A DNA stretch of 43,920 nucleotides from JAAYCI01 sp031548875 (GTDB taxonomy: Bacteria > Bacillota > Clostridia > Oscillospirales > Ruminococcaceae), in contig JAVBQQ010000010.1 of the NCBI GenBank assembly GCA_031548875.1, positions 1 to 43,920 of the forward strand, written 5' to 3'. Positions within the stretch are counted from its first letter, which is position 1, and the number at the start of each line of letters is the position of its first letter. A program made the position numbers and the translations under genes. A model generated the notes under the pieces. The model ran no database searches. It saw only the letters and a list, made by a program, of their open reading frames with translations, and had not been told where the DNA came from. Shown here one piece after another: positions 24,435 to 34,000 of this stretch.

Positions 24435-24601
24435 CCCGCATTGCGGGGCGATGTAGGCCGGCGCGGGGTGGCTCTTTGACCCCGCGCCTTTATCCGGCTT
24501 CAAACTCGACCGGGGGGTTCAGGCTACCGGTGTTGCATTTTGCCGGCCGCCACCGTTCCCGCAAAAGGGCCCCGGAAAGCGTTTTTCATGCTTTCCGGGG
24601 C
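24435..24601. repeat. Three hairpins in the convergent gap 24285-24666
   Basis: This 380-base non-coding gap contains CCCGC/GCGGG near 24435-24447, GGCGCGGGGT/ACCCCGCGCC (24460-24469, 24479-24488) and GCCCCGGAAAGC/GCTTTCCGGGGC (24569-24580, 24590-24601). All arms are perfect. They lie between a plus-strand and a minus-strand gene end, so they may act as a two-way terminator. No gene is seen in the gap. Confidence 0.6.
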
Positions 24602-24666
24602 ACATTCCTTTATGGGCGGGATTGGCGGCACACAGGGGCAGACAGCCGCCACACCGAGGCCTTGTG

Positions 24667-24942
24667 TCAATTGGGCCGCGGGATACCTGTGTTGACGGGT
24701 ACGCCGACCGCCGGGCTTTCCTTCACCACAGGTGCTTTCTTCGCCGGAGCCTTTGCTTTGGCGTCCCCGCCGGCCATCAACTCCACCAGCTCCCGTGCGT
24801 CTTTGGGAACATACTTGTCATAGAGCTTCTGCACCGCGTCCTCCAGCTCGCCTTCAACATCGGCGTCCTTCTTGCCTGCAAACAGCCGCAAAGCCTTGAG
24901 CTTTTCATCCTCAAAGGGTATGGAAATGTTAGTTTTTTTCAT
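24667..24942 (-). CDS. DUF6103-like small ICE protein
   Basis: 91 aa from the ATG at 24942 (GGAG 8 bases before). The core KKTNISIPFEDEKLKALRLF followed by LEDAVQKLYDKYVPKDARE matches my memory of DUF6103, small proteins of clostridial conjugative elements. The tail is rich in Ala, Lys and Pro. It looks like a small DNA-binding or accessory protein. It overlaps or abuts the gene at 24969. Function unknown. Confidence 0.7.
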   Translation of the reverse strand: MKKTNISIPFEDEKLKALRLFAGKKDADVEGELEDAVQKLYDKYVPKDARELVELMAGGDAKAKAPAKKAPVVKESPAVGVPVNTGIPRPN

Positions 24943-24968
24943 AGTCATTTCTCCTCTTTTTCGTATTT

Positions 24969-25322
24969 TCACATCTGCTGCTCCTGCTGCGACTGGATGA
25001 AATCCTCATCCAGTTTGTGTTCATCCCTGCTGTTCATGCACCAAAGCGCATGGGCAAAATCATCCCGGATAGACACGTTGTTGTGGTCCTGCCAAAACCC
25101 GCGCATGACCTCCAGCGGGTTCTGGTACCGCAGCAGATCCTTGAGATAACCGGTATAGTGGGTGCTGTTGTACAGCTCTTCGTAGACCTGCTGGGTGGCA
25201 TGGATCTCATCCGCACACTCGAAGATGATCTCCGCATCCTTGCTCAGCATCTCCCTTTTGTATGCCTCAAAGTCTCTGTCCAGCTTTTCATTCAGCGCTT
25301 TCTGTATTTCTTCTCTAGTCAT
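24969..25322 (-). CDS. DUF3848-like ICE protein
   Basis: 117 aa, all-helical and acidic, starting MTREEIQKALNEKLDRDFEA with REMLSKDAEIIFECADEI, a pattern like DUF3848 proteins of conjugative elements. AGGGG precedes the ATG. It lies within the transfer operon between a DUF6103-like gene and the M23 peptidase. No motif gives a function. Confidence 0.6.
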   Translation of the reverse strand: MTREEIQKALNEKLDRDFEAYKREMLSKDAEIIFECADEIHATQQVYEELYNSTHYTGYLKDLLRYQNPLEVMRGFWQDHNNVSIRDDFAHALWCMNSRDEHKLDEDFIQSQQEQQM

Positions 25323-25336
25323 TGTTTTTCACCCCT

Positions 25337-26380
25337 TCATCCTGGAAGGTACTGCCTCGGATTCTGCAGTTCCCCGTTGATCTGCACCTCGAGGTGCAGA
25401 TGCACCCCCGTTACGCGGCCGGTGGCGCCCATCTGGGCGATCTGCTGGCCGGCTTTCACTTTGTCCCCCAGCGATACGAGTACCCGGGAGTTGTGGGCAT
25501 AGAGGGTGACGAATCCGCCGCCGTGGTCGATCGTCACGTGGTAGCCGTAGCTGGAGTGTGGGTCTGTGCCCACGCCGATCACGACGCCGTCCAGCGCCGC
25601 ATAGATGGGCGCGCCCTCATAGGTGCACATGTCCAGCCCGCGGTGGAAGTCCTGCTCGTAGGTGAGCGGATCCACCCGCCAACCGAACTCCGAGGTGACA
25701 TATGGCCGCCAGTCGGGGCCGATGGGCGAAGTGAAACCGTCGATGCCCACGAAGGGCAGGTCAGGGTCGTAGCCGCGGTCGCCGCCCGATGGCCTGCCGG
25801 CAATGATGCGGTAGATCTCCTGGGCGTTCGCCTTCTGCTCCGCCGTTACCTGCACGCCCAGCCGCCTGGCGATGTTGGCATACACCGCGTTGAGCGAGCT
25901 GATGGGCACCAGGACACTCGCGGTGCCATCAACATCATCCTCACCATCATCTGCCTCCTCCCGGGCGACAAAGCACTCGACGAACTGCTTGAGGTCTCGC
26001 CGGGCCGGGCTCTCCCGCCCGAAGCACAGGGAGAAAAAGACGGACTTGACCTGCACGGCATCCAGCTTGTTGCCCTCCATCTCCTCATTCACCTTGGCGA
26101 TTTCCCCGTCCAACACCTCGAAGCACCCTCTCATCTCAAGGATGTAGTCATTGAACTCCGCCGGGGTGTAAGATGGAATCTCGCCGCCGTAGAAACTGAG
26201 GTAGACCGTATCGGTGTTGTGCTTGGAGCCTCCCTGCAGGAACACCATCAGGAGGACGAGCAGGATGATGAGGGGCGACAGCACCGCGGCGACCACCCAC
26301 CCAACGGCCTTGCGGCTTCTCTCGTCGGTGAGCAGGGTTGTGGCAACCTTGCTGATCGCAGCTGCTGCGGGGGCAGCCAT
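25337..26380 (-). CDS. Membrane-anchored M23 (LytM-type) peptidoglycan endopeptidase
   Basis: 347 aa from the ATG at 26380 (GGGAGG 8 bases before, two bases after the upstream stop). One transmembrane segment near the N-terminus (VGWVVAAVLSPLIILLVLLM), a helical middle region, then an M23 metallopeptidase domain: FGWRVDPLTYEQDFHRGLDM supplies the first zinc ligands and GVHLHLEV the last. In Gram-positive conjugation such enzymes open the cell wall for the channel, in the role of VirB1/CwlT-type proteins. No N-terminal muramidase domain is present. Confidence 0.9.
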   Translation of the reverse strand: MAAPAAAAISKVATTLLTDERSRKAVGWVVAAVLSPLIILLVLLMVFLQGGSKHNTDTVYLSFYGGEIPSYTPAEFNDYILEMRGCFEVLDGEIAKVNEEMEGNKLDAVQVKSVFFSLCFGRESPARRDLKQFVECFVAREEADDGEDDVDGTASVLVPISSLNAVYANIARRLGVQVTAEQKANAQEIYRIIAGRPSGGDRGYDPDLPFVGIDGFTSPIGPDWRPYVTSEFGWRVDPLTYEQDFHRGLDMCTYEGAPIYAALDGVVIGVGTDPHSSYGYHVTIDHGGGFVTLYAHNSRVLVSLGDKVKAGQQIAQMGATGRVTGVHLHLEVQINGELQNPRQYLPG

Positions 26381-26381
26381 C

Positions 26382-26744
26382 TCACAGCCCTCCCATCGAC
26401 TGCTCTTGTGTTGTCTCTGGCATTTGCATACGAACATCCCGCGCATGCGCGGAGCCAGCAGCCAGGATATCGCCCAGTATGTCCTCGTCCAGCGGAGTCA
26501 TGAAGGGGCCGAGCTCGGAATAGACGGTGTCGAACACGTCGCGCACGTCCTGTTTCTTTTCTGCAATGGCCTCTTCGCCTGTACCCTGTTCCATGGCCGA
26601 GAGGTAGCCGTGGAGAGATGTTTCGATCGATTTGTAGTCTTCCTCAGGTAACAACCGGAAGCCCCGGAGCAGTTCTTCCGTGATCTGCCGCGCGTATTCC
26701 AATGGGCTCAGCTCAGGCGATGTGTTGTTTGGATCATTCGCCAT
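26382..26744 (-). CDS. Small acidic ICE protein of unknown function
   Basis: 120 aa from the ATG at 26744, preferred because GGGGG lies about 10 bases before. It is acidic and helical (LSPLEYARQITEELLRGFRL) with no membrane segment or known motif. It overlaps the end of the GGCT-like gene and is followed within two bases by the M23 gene, so it is translationally coupled in the transfer operon. Not recognised. Confidence 0.6.
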   Translation of the reverse strand: MANDPNNTSPELSPLEYARQITEELLRGFRLLPEEDYKSIETSLHGYLSAMEQGTGEEAIAEKKQDVRDVFDTVYSELGPFMTPLDEDILGDILAAGSAHARDVRMQMPETTQEQSMGGL

Positions 26745-26746
26745 CT

Positions 26747-27337
26747 TCAACACCCCCATTCCTGGCGAAAGAAGTAGTCAGCCGGATCGGGCTGCTCCTC
26801 CTCATAAATGTCTTCCAATTCTTCCATCTCCTCCTCCAATTCATCCGAGGCATCCAGCCCATCGCACAGCCAGTCGACGTAGTCCATAGCCTCCTCCCAC
26901 TGTACTTCAACCGAACGTCGTAAAGCGGTTTGCAGCACATCCAGGTTAAACCCGGCGCTCTGGTATCCCTCGGCGATGGTGGCGAGATAGCTCTGGGAGG
27001 GCGTGCCCGCGGCATGCCCCTCGGTCATCACATAGGCCATGGCGGACACCGTCTGGCTGCCCAACTGTATGTCGATATCCCGCTTTTCATAGAACCGCGG
27101 CCAGCCCTCGTACAGGTCGAGGGCCTTCTCATCCCCCGGCCGGATGGACCAGAGCAGTACCGGCACACTCTTTCCCGCCGCGGGCTCGATCGTGGCCACA
27201 GCATGGGAGCCGCCTCGGAAGAGCAGCTCATGGTCCTGCACCTCGGCTGTCCCCACCACCCGGGCCGTGCGGCAGCGGTGCTGCATCTGCCGCCGGTTCA
27301 GGTTGCTGCCGTAGGCGATGTACAATTTTTCTTGCAT
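26747..27337 (-). CDS. Gamma-glutamylcyclotransferase-like (GGCT/AIG2) protein
   Basis: 196 aa. The fold signature YIAYGSNLNRRQM (6-18) and DLYEGWP, with the catalytic-type Glu77, are those of the GGCT/AIG2 family, which releases gamma-glutamyl groups as 5-oxoproline. The C-terminus adds a very acidic helix (ELEEEMEELEDIYEEEQ). AGGAGG precedes the ATG. It lies in the same block as an amidoligase. Those two families are known to co-occur in mobile elements and are proposed to form and remove amide tags; see the findings. Confidence 0.88.
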   Translation of the reverse strand: MQEKLYIAYGSNLNRRQMQHRCRTARVVGTAEVQDHELLFRGGSHAVATIEPAAGKSVPVLLWSIRPGDEKALDLYEGWPRFYEKRDIDIQLGSQTVSAMAYVMTEGHAAGTPSQSYLATIAEGYQSAGFNLDVLQTALRRSVEVQWEEAMDYVDWLCDGLDASDELEEEMEELEDIYEEEQPDPADYFFRQEWGC

Positions 27338-27364
27338 GGATAACCTCCTTCAGGCAAACGAAAA

Positions 27365-27388
27365 GACCGCCGGTTATCATCGGCGGTC
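27365..27388 (-). terminator. Intrinsic terminator after the acetyltransferase gene
   Basis: GACCGCCG (27365-27372) pairs perfectly with CGGCGGTC (27381-27388) around an 8-base loop. On the minus strand it runs into TTTT at 27364-27361. It follows the GNAT stop at 27401, so the GGCT gene downstream needs read-through or its own promoter. Confidence 0.85.
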
Positions 27389-27400
27389 CTTTGGCGTTCT

Positions 27401-27937
27401 CTATCTGTCGTTCTTTTCTATGACATACCGCACATGCGGTTTCAGCGGATGGCCCTCAGGGACATCGGGATGGGAAAAATCCTGTAAATAGCGCATGCCG
27501 ATCTTCTGCATGACCCGCTGCGAAGGCTTGTTGATTTCGGCGGTGAAGCTGTTCACTACTTCAAAGCCGAGCTGCGAAAAGCCGTACTCTAGGCAGGCCC
27601 TGGCTCCCTCGGTCGCATATCCTTTGTTCCAGAATCCCCGCGCCAGCCGCCAGCCGATCTCCAGACAGGGGCAGAAGTTTGCCTCGAACCGGGCCCAGTG
27701 GAAGCCGATGAGCCCCATAAAGCTGCCGCTGTCCTTTTCCTCCGCAGCATAGAGGCTGTAGCCATACTGGGCGAACTCCTCCTGAATCCTGTCGTACAGT
27801 TCTTTTGTGCGGGCCCTATCATATGGCTCGGGAAAAAAGCGCATCACCTGCGGGTCGGCATTCATGGCGGCGAAGTCTTCCAGGTCGCTCTCCCTCCAGC
27901 GGCGCAACAGCAGCCGCTGCGTTTCGATAACGGTCAT
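27401..27937 (-). CDS. GNAT acetyltransferase (RimJ/RimL-like)
   Basis: 178 aa, full length. N-terminal IETQRLLLRRWRESDLEDF, central GLIGFHWARFEAN and the acetyl-CoA region GFWNKGYATEGARACLEYGF, then NKPSQRVMQKIGM, as in RimJ/RimL N-acetyltransferases. It sits between the amidoligase and GGCT genes with its own terminator. It could acetylate a small amine, an antibiotic or a protein N-terminus; nothing in the sequence decides. It is probable ICE cargo. Confidence 0.92.
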   Translation of the reverse strand: MTVIETQRLLLRRWRESDLEDFAAMNADPQVMRFFPEPYDRARTKELYDRIQEEFAQYGYSLYAAEEKDSGSFMGLIGFHWARFEANFCPCLEIGWRLARGFWNKGYATEGARACLEYGFSQLGFEVVNSFTAEINKPSQRVMQKIGMRYLQDFSHPDVPEGHPLKPHVRYVIEKNDR

Positions 27938-27994
27938 CCAAACACCCCTCCATCCGTTTTCTCTGATTGTACCACATGCCAGCTTCCGCTGCCC

Positions 27995-29053
27995 TCACAT
28001 GGATAGGACAAGGCCCTGGACGGGTTCGCCCAGGGCCATTTCTTCGATCTGCGGGGTGATTCGTTCAGGCTGTTCCGCTTCCACCGGCGCCTGCTCTTCC
28101 TGCACCCTTAGCTCCTCTCGCTTGGCCCGCAGCCGCTCCCGCTGCTGCACCGCCTGCTGGGGGTCCTTCCAGGCGATGCAGCCGTCCAGGTGCTCCAATA
28201 GGTGCAGCCGGGCGGTCTTGAACTCGTCGCCGATCATCCCGAGGCGCAGCAGCCAGGTGCGGAAGGTGTACTTCTCGTTGCTCGTCTGGGTCTTGCGCAT
28301 GGAGGCACCCCGCTGGTTGAGTGCCTGGGCCGTGACGGCCAGCGAGAACTGGATGTAGGCTTTGATCTTGCCGGCGTGTTTGATCTCCGAGTTGAACAGC
28401 CGGAACTCCACCGTGCCCTTGTTGAACACGCTGTGCAGGTTGAGACACCGGTAGCGGCTGGCGTGGTAGTGGTCACGGTGTGCGTCCCGGCCGCCGTACC
28501 AGATATTGCTCACCTCATCGAGGCTGCGGGGCTTGCGGCGGTTGAGTTCCTCCAGGAACCGCTGGTCGGTCTTCTGGCAGTAGCGGTGCTCCCGCGCCAC
28601 CTCCACATTCATCGCCTTGTAGATCAGGTCCTCCTTGCAGTACATAATATTGGTCAGGTTGCGTAAGGTGCTGGCATCAAAGGGGCTGGCATCCACGTGG
28701 ATGTGGATGCCGCAGCTCTTGTTGGAGAAGGCGCCGGCCGAGCGCAGCCTGCGCACCAGCTCCTGGATTGTCTCGATGTCCTCCCACCTGCAGATGGGGC
28801 TGACCAGTTCGACCGAATAGTCGCCGCTCGCGCCATGGGTGCGGCCACCCACCTTCCTTTCCGGGCGGATACTGCCATCATGGACGAATCGCCACTGCCG
28901 ACCCTGCCCGTCGAGGGTGGCGTGGGCGCCATACGTACCGCCGATGTAGCTGCAGGACCGGCCGAAGTATTCCCCGGCAATCCGGGCGGCATCGCCCCGT
29001 GTGATGCCGGTACACTCAATCTCGATGCCGAACCGCTGGTCTTTCAGGTCCAA
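27995..29053 (-). CDS. Amidoligase-family protein (Amidoligase_2)
   Basis: 352 aa. The start is probably the TTG at 29053: an ATG a few bases upstream is in another frame and only encodes a 14-residue peptide. The motifs QRFGIEIECTGI, CGIHIHVDASPFD and TVEFRLFNSEIKHAGKIKAY are those of the carboxylate-amine ligases related to glutamine synthetase and glutamate-cysteine ligase that are widespread on phages and conjugative elements. They use ATP to form amide bonds, with the acceptor unknown. It follows VirB4 by 8 bases and precedes the GNAT and GGCT genes. Confidence 0.9.
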   Translation of the reverse strand: MDLKDQRFGIEIECTGITRGDAARIAGEYFGRSCSYIGGTYGAHATLDGQGRQWRFVHDGSIRPERKVGGRTHGASGDYSVELVSPICRWEDIETIQELVRRLRSAGAFSNKSCGIHIHVDASPFDASTLRNLTNIMYCKEDLIYKAMNVEVAREHRYCQKTDQRFLEELNRRKPRSLDEVSNIWYGGRDAHRDHYHASRYRCLNLHSVFNKGTVEFRLFNSEIKHAGKIKAYIQFSLAVTAQALNQRGASMRKTQTSNEKYTFRTWLLRLGMIGDEFKTARLHLLEHLDGCIAWKDPQQAVQQRERLRAKREELRVQEEQAPVEAEQPERITPQIEEMALGEPVQGLVLSM

Positions 29054-29061
29054 CCGTCATC

Positions 29062-30924
29062 TCACCTCCCTCCGACATCCCCGAACAGCCTCGCCTTGTG
29101 CTCAGGCGCGCGCACCAGCAGGTTGTATCGCTCGTTGCCGCATTTGTACAGGCAGCTGCCCCGCTGGGGGTACTGGATGAGCCGGAACTCCGACTCCTCA
29201 ATCTGCAGGGTATCCATGTAGAACCGGGAATCGATGTTGCCGGCGTTGAAGAGGAAGACGTGGGTGGGGATGGAAAAGAAGGGCCTGGTCAGTTCTCTTA
29301 TGCCCTCAAGATCAAAATCCTCGAGGTTCTGGCTGGCCAGGATGACGAGCGAATCCCGCTTGCGCACCCGCTTCATGAAGCCGCGGATGTACTCGATGGC
29401 CGTGGGATTGGTGAGGAAGAGGTACAATTCATCCAGGGTCCCCACGGCGTTGCCCTCGGTCAGCAGCTGGTCGGACATATAGGACAGCACATTGAACAGC
29501 ATCGTGTCCTTGACGTTCTTGCTGGCCTGTAAGAGTGACTTGACCCCGAAGACGACAAACCGGTCGGAAGAGATGTTCGTGTGCCCATTGAAGAACACCG
29601 CGTCAGCGCCCCTGCAGAGCGAATGTAGCCCCAGCAGGATGTCCCGCAGCGTGTCGGCCGTGTACAGGCGGGAAGTATCCGCGCCGGCCATCCCTGTGAT
29701 CGCGGATTTGTACTCCGCCTCTCCCAGCGCATACAGGTCGGACAGGATGGGGTAGTCGGTGGGCTTCAGGGTTCCAAAGTCGGTGGCGTCGCTGATCTTC
29801 CACTGTGCGTACAGCTTTGCCAGCAACAGCTCGATGACGTCGATCTCCCGGTCGGAGAAATCCTTGTACGCCCGGAACAGGTCTTTTAAGAAGGAGATGT
29901 GCTGGCTGAGCTTGGTTCGCTGCCGAAAAGCAGGCGGCGATTCGCTATCCTGCACGCTGTTCCCATCGTCCCAGGTCTTGGGCTGCAGGGGGTTGATGTG
30001 CACCTGACCGCCCATCAGGTCGAAGAAGCACCCTCCCAGCGACTCACACAGTTCTACCAACTCATGCTCGGGATCCAGCGCCACCACACTCTTGCCCGAT
30101 TCGAGCAGGTTGCAGAGCAGGAGCTTTAGCAGGTAGCTTTTGCCCTGGCCGCTGTTGCCCAGGATGAGGCAGCTGCCGTTCGTCTTGTCCTCCTCCCGCT
30201 TGTCGAGATCCGCAATGATGTTCGAGCCGAACTTGTCCCGGCCGACGTAGAAGCCCCGGGTATCCGTCTTGCCCGAGTAGTTGAAGGGATAGAGGTTGGC
30301 CACGCTGCCGGCCGGCAGGGCGCGTTCGTACTGCTCCCCAAACCGGTTGGCCCCGCCGGGCATGACGGACAGGAACCCCTGCTGCTGACGGAGCAGCAGC
30401 CTGTCCACGTTGAGCTTGGAGCGGGTGAGTTCGGCATACACCTCGGTCTGCAGCAGCTTCAGTTCCTCCAGGTCCCGAGCCATCAATTCCAGGAACACCG
30501 CGCAGTGGAGCAACGGTTCCCGGTTGTCACGCAGCGTCTTCACGAGGGCGGCCACGTCCTGCAGGTTGGCCGCAGCGCCGATCGACTGGGCGATGTCGCC
30601 AGACGAAGCGGAGTCCATCTTGTGCTTGTTGGCGGCGTTCTGGATGATCCTTCGCTCCTCCACCGGCGTGACCGCCCGGCTGTAGACGTGCAGCGTGACG
30701 CCGCCCTTCTCGCCCAGGTGGCGCAGGATGGCCTTCTCGTCTGTCGTCGTGGGATACTCCCGCAGCGCCCACACACAGCGGTAGCTGCTGCCGCAGAGGA
30801 AGTGGTCGGGGTTGAATTTCAGGATCCCCGGCACGGTCATGTCGAGGAAGTCCTTGGCACGGGCCTCGGCTGGGGAAACGGGTTTCCTTTTTCTTCTGTA
30901 TTTGGTCTTTTTCTTGGTGGGCAA
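29062..30924 (-). CDS. VirB4/TraE-type conjugation ATPase
   Basis: 620 aa. It starts with TTG at 30924 (AGGAGG 7 bases before), which gives the basic N-terminus MPTKKKTKYRRKRK. Walker A LILGNSGQGKSYLL lies at 253-266 and the Walker B-type region is LDELYLFLTN, with VILASQNLEDFDL following. VirB4 proteins energise pilus or channel assembly and substrate transfer in type IV secretion. It is the diagnostic mating-pair gene of the element and lies downstream of the large surface adhesin. Confidence 0.95.
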   Translation of the reverse strand: MPTKKKTKYRRKRKPVSPAEARAKDFLDMTVPGILKFNPDHFLCGSSYRCVWALREYPTTTDEKAILRHLGEKGGVTLHVYSRAVTPVEERRIIQNAANKHKMDSASSGDIAQSIGAAANLQDVAALVKTLRDNREPLLHCAVFLELMARDLEELKLLQTEVYAELTRSKLNVDRLLLRQQQGFLSVMPGGANRFGEQYERALPAGSVANLYPFNYSGKTDTRGFYVGRDKFGSNIIADLDKREEDKTNGSCLILGNSGQGKSYLLKLLLCNLLESGKSVVALDPEHELVELCESLGGCFFDLMGGQVHINPLQPKTWDDGNSVQDSESPPAFRQRTKLSQHISFLKDLFRAYKDFSDREIDVIELLLAKLYAQWKISDATDFGTLKPTDYPILSDLYALGEAEYKSAITGMAGADTSRLYTADTLRDILLGLHSLCRGADAVFFNGHTNISSDRFVVFGVKSLLQASKNVKDTMLFNVLSYMSDQLLTEGNAVGTLDELYLFLTNPTAIEYIRGFMKRVRKRDSLVILASQNLEDFDLEGIRELTRPFFSIPTHVFLFNAGNIDSRFYMDTLQIEESEFRLIQYPQRGSCLYKCGNERYNLLVRAPEHKARLFGDVGGR

Positions 30925-30961
30925 GGCAGGGCCTCCTTTTGCTCATATGAGTCTAAAGAAT

Positions 30962-31004
30962 AGAGAAACAGTTCGGCTTTTGGTAAAAGCCGAGCTGTTT
31001 CTCT
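30962..31004 (-). terminator. Terminator of the adhesin gene
   Basis: A 20-base-pair hairpin (30962-30981 with 30985-31004, one T-G wobble) and a 3-base loop, starting 10 bases after the adhesin stop. On the minus strand a T-rich stretch follows. A clear intrinsic terminator; VirB4 therefore depends on read-through or on a promoter in 30925-30961, which I could not see. Confidence 0.8.
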
Positions 31005-31013
31005 TTGGTCTTC

Positions 31014-34000
31014 CTATTTCGCCATCTTGTGCTTCCTTTTGTACCTGATGATAAGGATCACACCGGCGGTCGCAACCATCGCACCCACAACGAGTAGGGC
31101 AATCGGCGCGCCGTCACCGGTGCGCGGCGCATTGTGACAGGTGGGCGGCGTATAAGGCTCAGGTTCGTCTTCAAAGGCAATGGTTTGCCCCTTGTCTTCA
31201 ATGTCCTCATGGGCGGCGATCTCTTCTTTACCGGCGAACAGCTTCTCGAAGACGACCACGTCCTTGCCTACAAGCGCGCTCGAATCAAAGGTAAACTCGA
31301 GCTCGACCGAGCCGTCGGTGCCCCTGGTCACGAATGTCGCCGAGGCAGTCACCTGCTTGCCCTTTATGAGCAGGGCCTCTCCGGTGGTCTTGTCCATCAG
31401 CACGCCGGTAACCATATATTCCTTGTTTACCTGCAGCCCGGTGTACTGGACGGTATCGATGATGGTGGTCTTCTTGCTGACGACGGCGCTATTCGTACCA
31501 GTGGCGCTGTCCCTGGCCGTTGTGCCGATGTGGGGCACCTCAAACGCGACGCTCTGCTCGAAATCCTGGATGTCGGCGTGGACGGCTATCTCGACCTTGT
31601 CTAGATACAGCGCCTCGAACACGACCACCACTTTGCCTTTCAGGGCGGAGGAATCGAAGGTAAATGAGAGTTCCACAGAGCCCCTTGTCCCCTCGGCAAT
31701 GAAAGTTTTACTCGCTGTCACTTGTTTGCCGTCCACCAGCAGCGGTTTGCCTGTCGCCTTGTCCATCAGGATGCCTTTGATATTGTATTCCTGCCCAGCC
31801 TTCAGGCCGGTATATTGCACCGTGTCCACAATGGTTGTGGTTTTGTCCGTCCGCGCGCTGTGGGTGGAGGTAGCCTTGTCCAGCGCCGTCGTGCCGATCT
31901 CAGGCACCTCAAAGGTCACCGTCTGTCCCTCATCATCGATGTCGGTATGGATAGCCACTTCGATGTCGTCTTGGGTCAAGCGCTCAAACACGACGACAGC
32001 CCTTCCTTCCAGCCCGGTAGAATCGAAGGTGAACTCGACGTCCACAGTCCCATCGGCACTCTCAGCGGTGAAGGTCGCTCCGGCGGTCACCTGCTTGCCG
32101 TCAATCAGCAGCGGCTTCCCCGTGGCCTTGTCCATCAGGACGCCCTCGATGCGGTATTCCTTCCCCACCTCCAGGCCTGCGTACTGCACGCTGTCCACGA
32201 TGGTCGTTGCCCTGCCCACCTGCGCGCTGTGGGTGCCTGAATCCTTGTCCAGCGCCGTCGTGCTGATGAGGGGCACATCGAACGCGACCGTCTGGTCGAA
32301 ATCGGAGATATCCGCATGGACGGCGATTTCGGTCTTGTCCCGGTAGAGCGTCTCAAACACGACCACCACTTTGCCTTTGAGCGCTGAAGAATCGAAGGTG
32401 AACGAGAGCTCCACCGACCCACTCGCATCGGCGGCGATGAAGGTTTTGCTCGCCGTCACCTCCTTGCCGCCCACGAGCAGCGGTTCCCCGGTCGCCCTGT
32501 CCATCAAAACACCCTGGATATGGTATTCCTTTCCAGCTTCCAAGCCGTCATACCGCACCGTGTCCAGGATGGTTGTGGTTTTGCCTGGCTGCGCGCTGCG
32601 GGTACCTGACGCCTTGTCCAGTGCCGTCGTGCCGATCTCCGGCTGTGGGGTGTACTTGTCGGTGAGGGTGCCTAGCTTCACGACCGCGCCGTGGCGGTAG
32701 ACCCGCACTTCGAAGGGCTCGATCAGTTCAAGGTCCGCGTTGGCCTTGCAGGGCAGCTCCTCCAGGATGTAGGTGTCATACAGCAGCGCACCCAGCGAAT
32801 CGTCCAGGATCTCCAGTTCGCCGAACCAGATGCCGTCGTATTCCGTCTCGCCGCGGTTGGTGTCCTGGGAATGGGGGTTCCAAGCAGATGAAGTGTTGAA
32901 ATACCCGTTCGCGTCGGTTATGATGACGTGGTTTTCGCCGGTCGTCCTGGAGGTGATGCGGAAGGGCACATTCGATAGGCGCCCCATATCCTCGGAGATC
33001 TTCACGCCCTCCATGTCCCCGCGCTTGGGATTGTTCTTGATGGCGGTGCTGCTGGTGTTTAATTGCACCACCTCGCCGTCCACCCGGATCTGGAACGAGC
33101 GCACCAGCACGCCGGTGGCCAGGTACCCTTCGGGCGGGGTCACCTCAACCAGCTCATAGCTGCCGTAGGGCAGCAGCCTGCCGGTAGTAGACGCCTCGCC
33201 CTTCTCGTCGGTAATCAGCGTGTGCACCACCTTGCCTGGCTCGAACCAGCTGCCACCCACCCGCACGGCGTGTGCGCTGCGGTTGAGGATCTGAAACACC
33301 GCGCCCTCCAGTGTGGCGCCGCCCTGGGCCTTGTGGGCATCCAGATCGTAGCTATCCAGCTCGTTGTCCCATTTTTCCACGTGCACGTCGCCGCGGATGA
33401 CGTCGTTCTTGATGGCAGTATCCTTGGTGTTGTAGTTCACCACCTGTCCGTCCGTCTCGATCTGGAAGGTCCGCTTGAGCATACCGGAAGCCAGATACCC
33501 CTTGGGCGGCGTTTTCTCGATGACCTCATAGGTACCAAAGGGCAGAAAGCGTGCAGGTGTCTGCGCCACGCCGCTCGCGTCGGTGGCTATCGTGTAGACC
33601 AGGGCGTCCTTTGCGTAGTCCACACCATCCACGCGCACAGGTGCCGCGCTCCGGTTGTAGATCTCAAACACCGTGTCCTTCAGAGTGGAGTCGCCCTGGG
33701 GGTTTTTGGCATCCCGCTCGCTGTCCCACTTCTCTATGCGCAGGGCGCCGCGAATGATATCGTTCTTGATGGCGGTGTCGCTGGTGTTCAGGTTCACCAC
33801 CTGGCCATCCGTCCGGATCTGGAAGGTCTGCTTGATCACACCGGTGGCAAGATAGCCCTTGGGTGGCGTCTTCTCGATGACCTCATAGGTGCCGTAGGGC
33901 AGCAGCCTAGCAGGCGTCTGTGCCACGCCACCGGCACCGGTGGTCATCGTGTACACCAGAGCGTTTTTGGCATAGTCCACACCCGCCACACGCACAGGCG

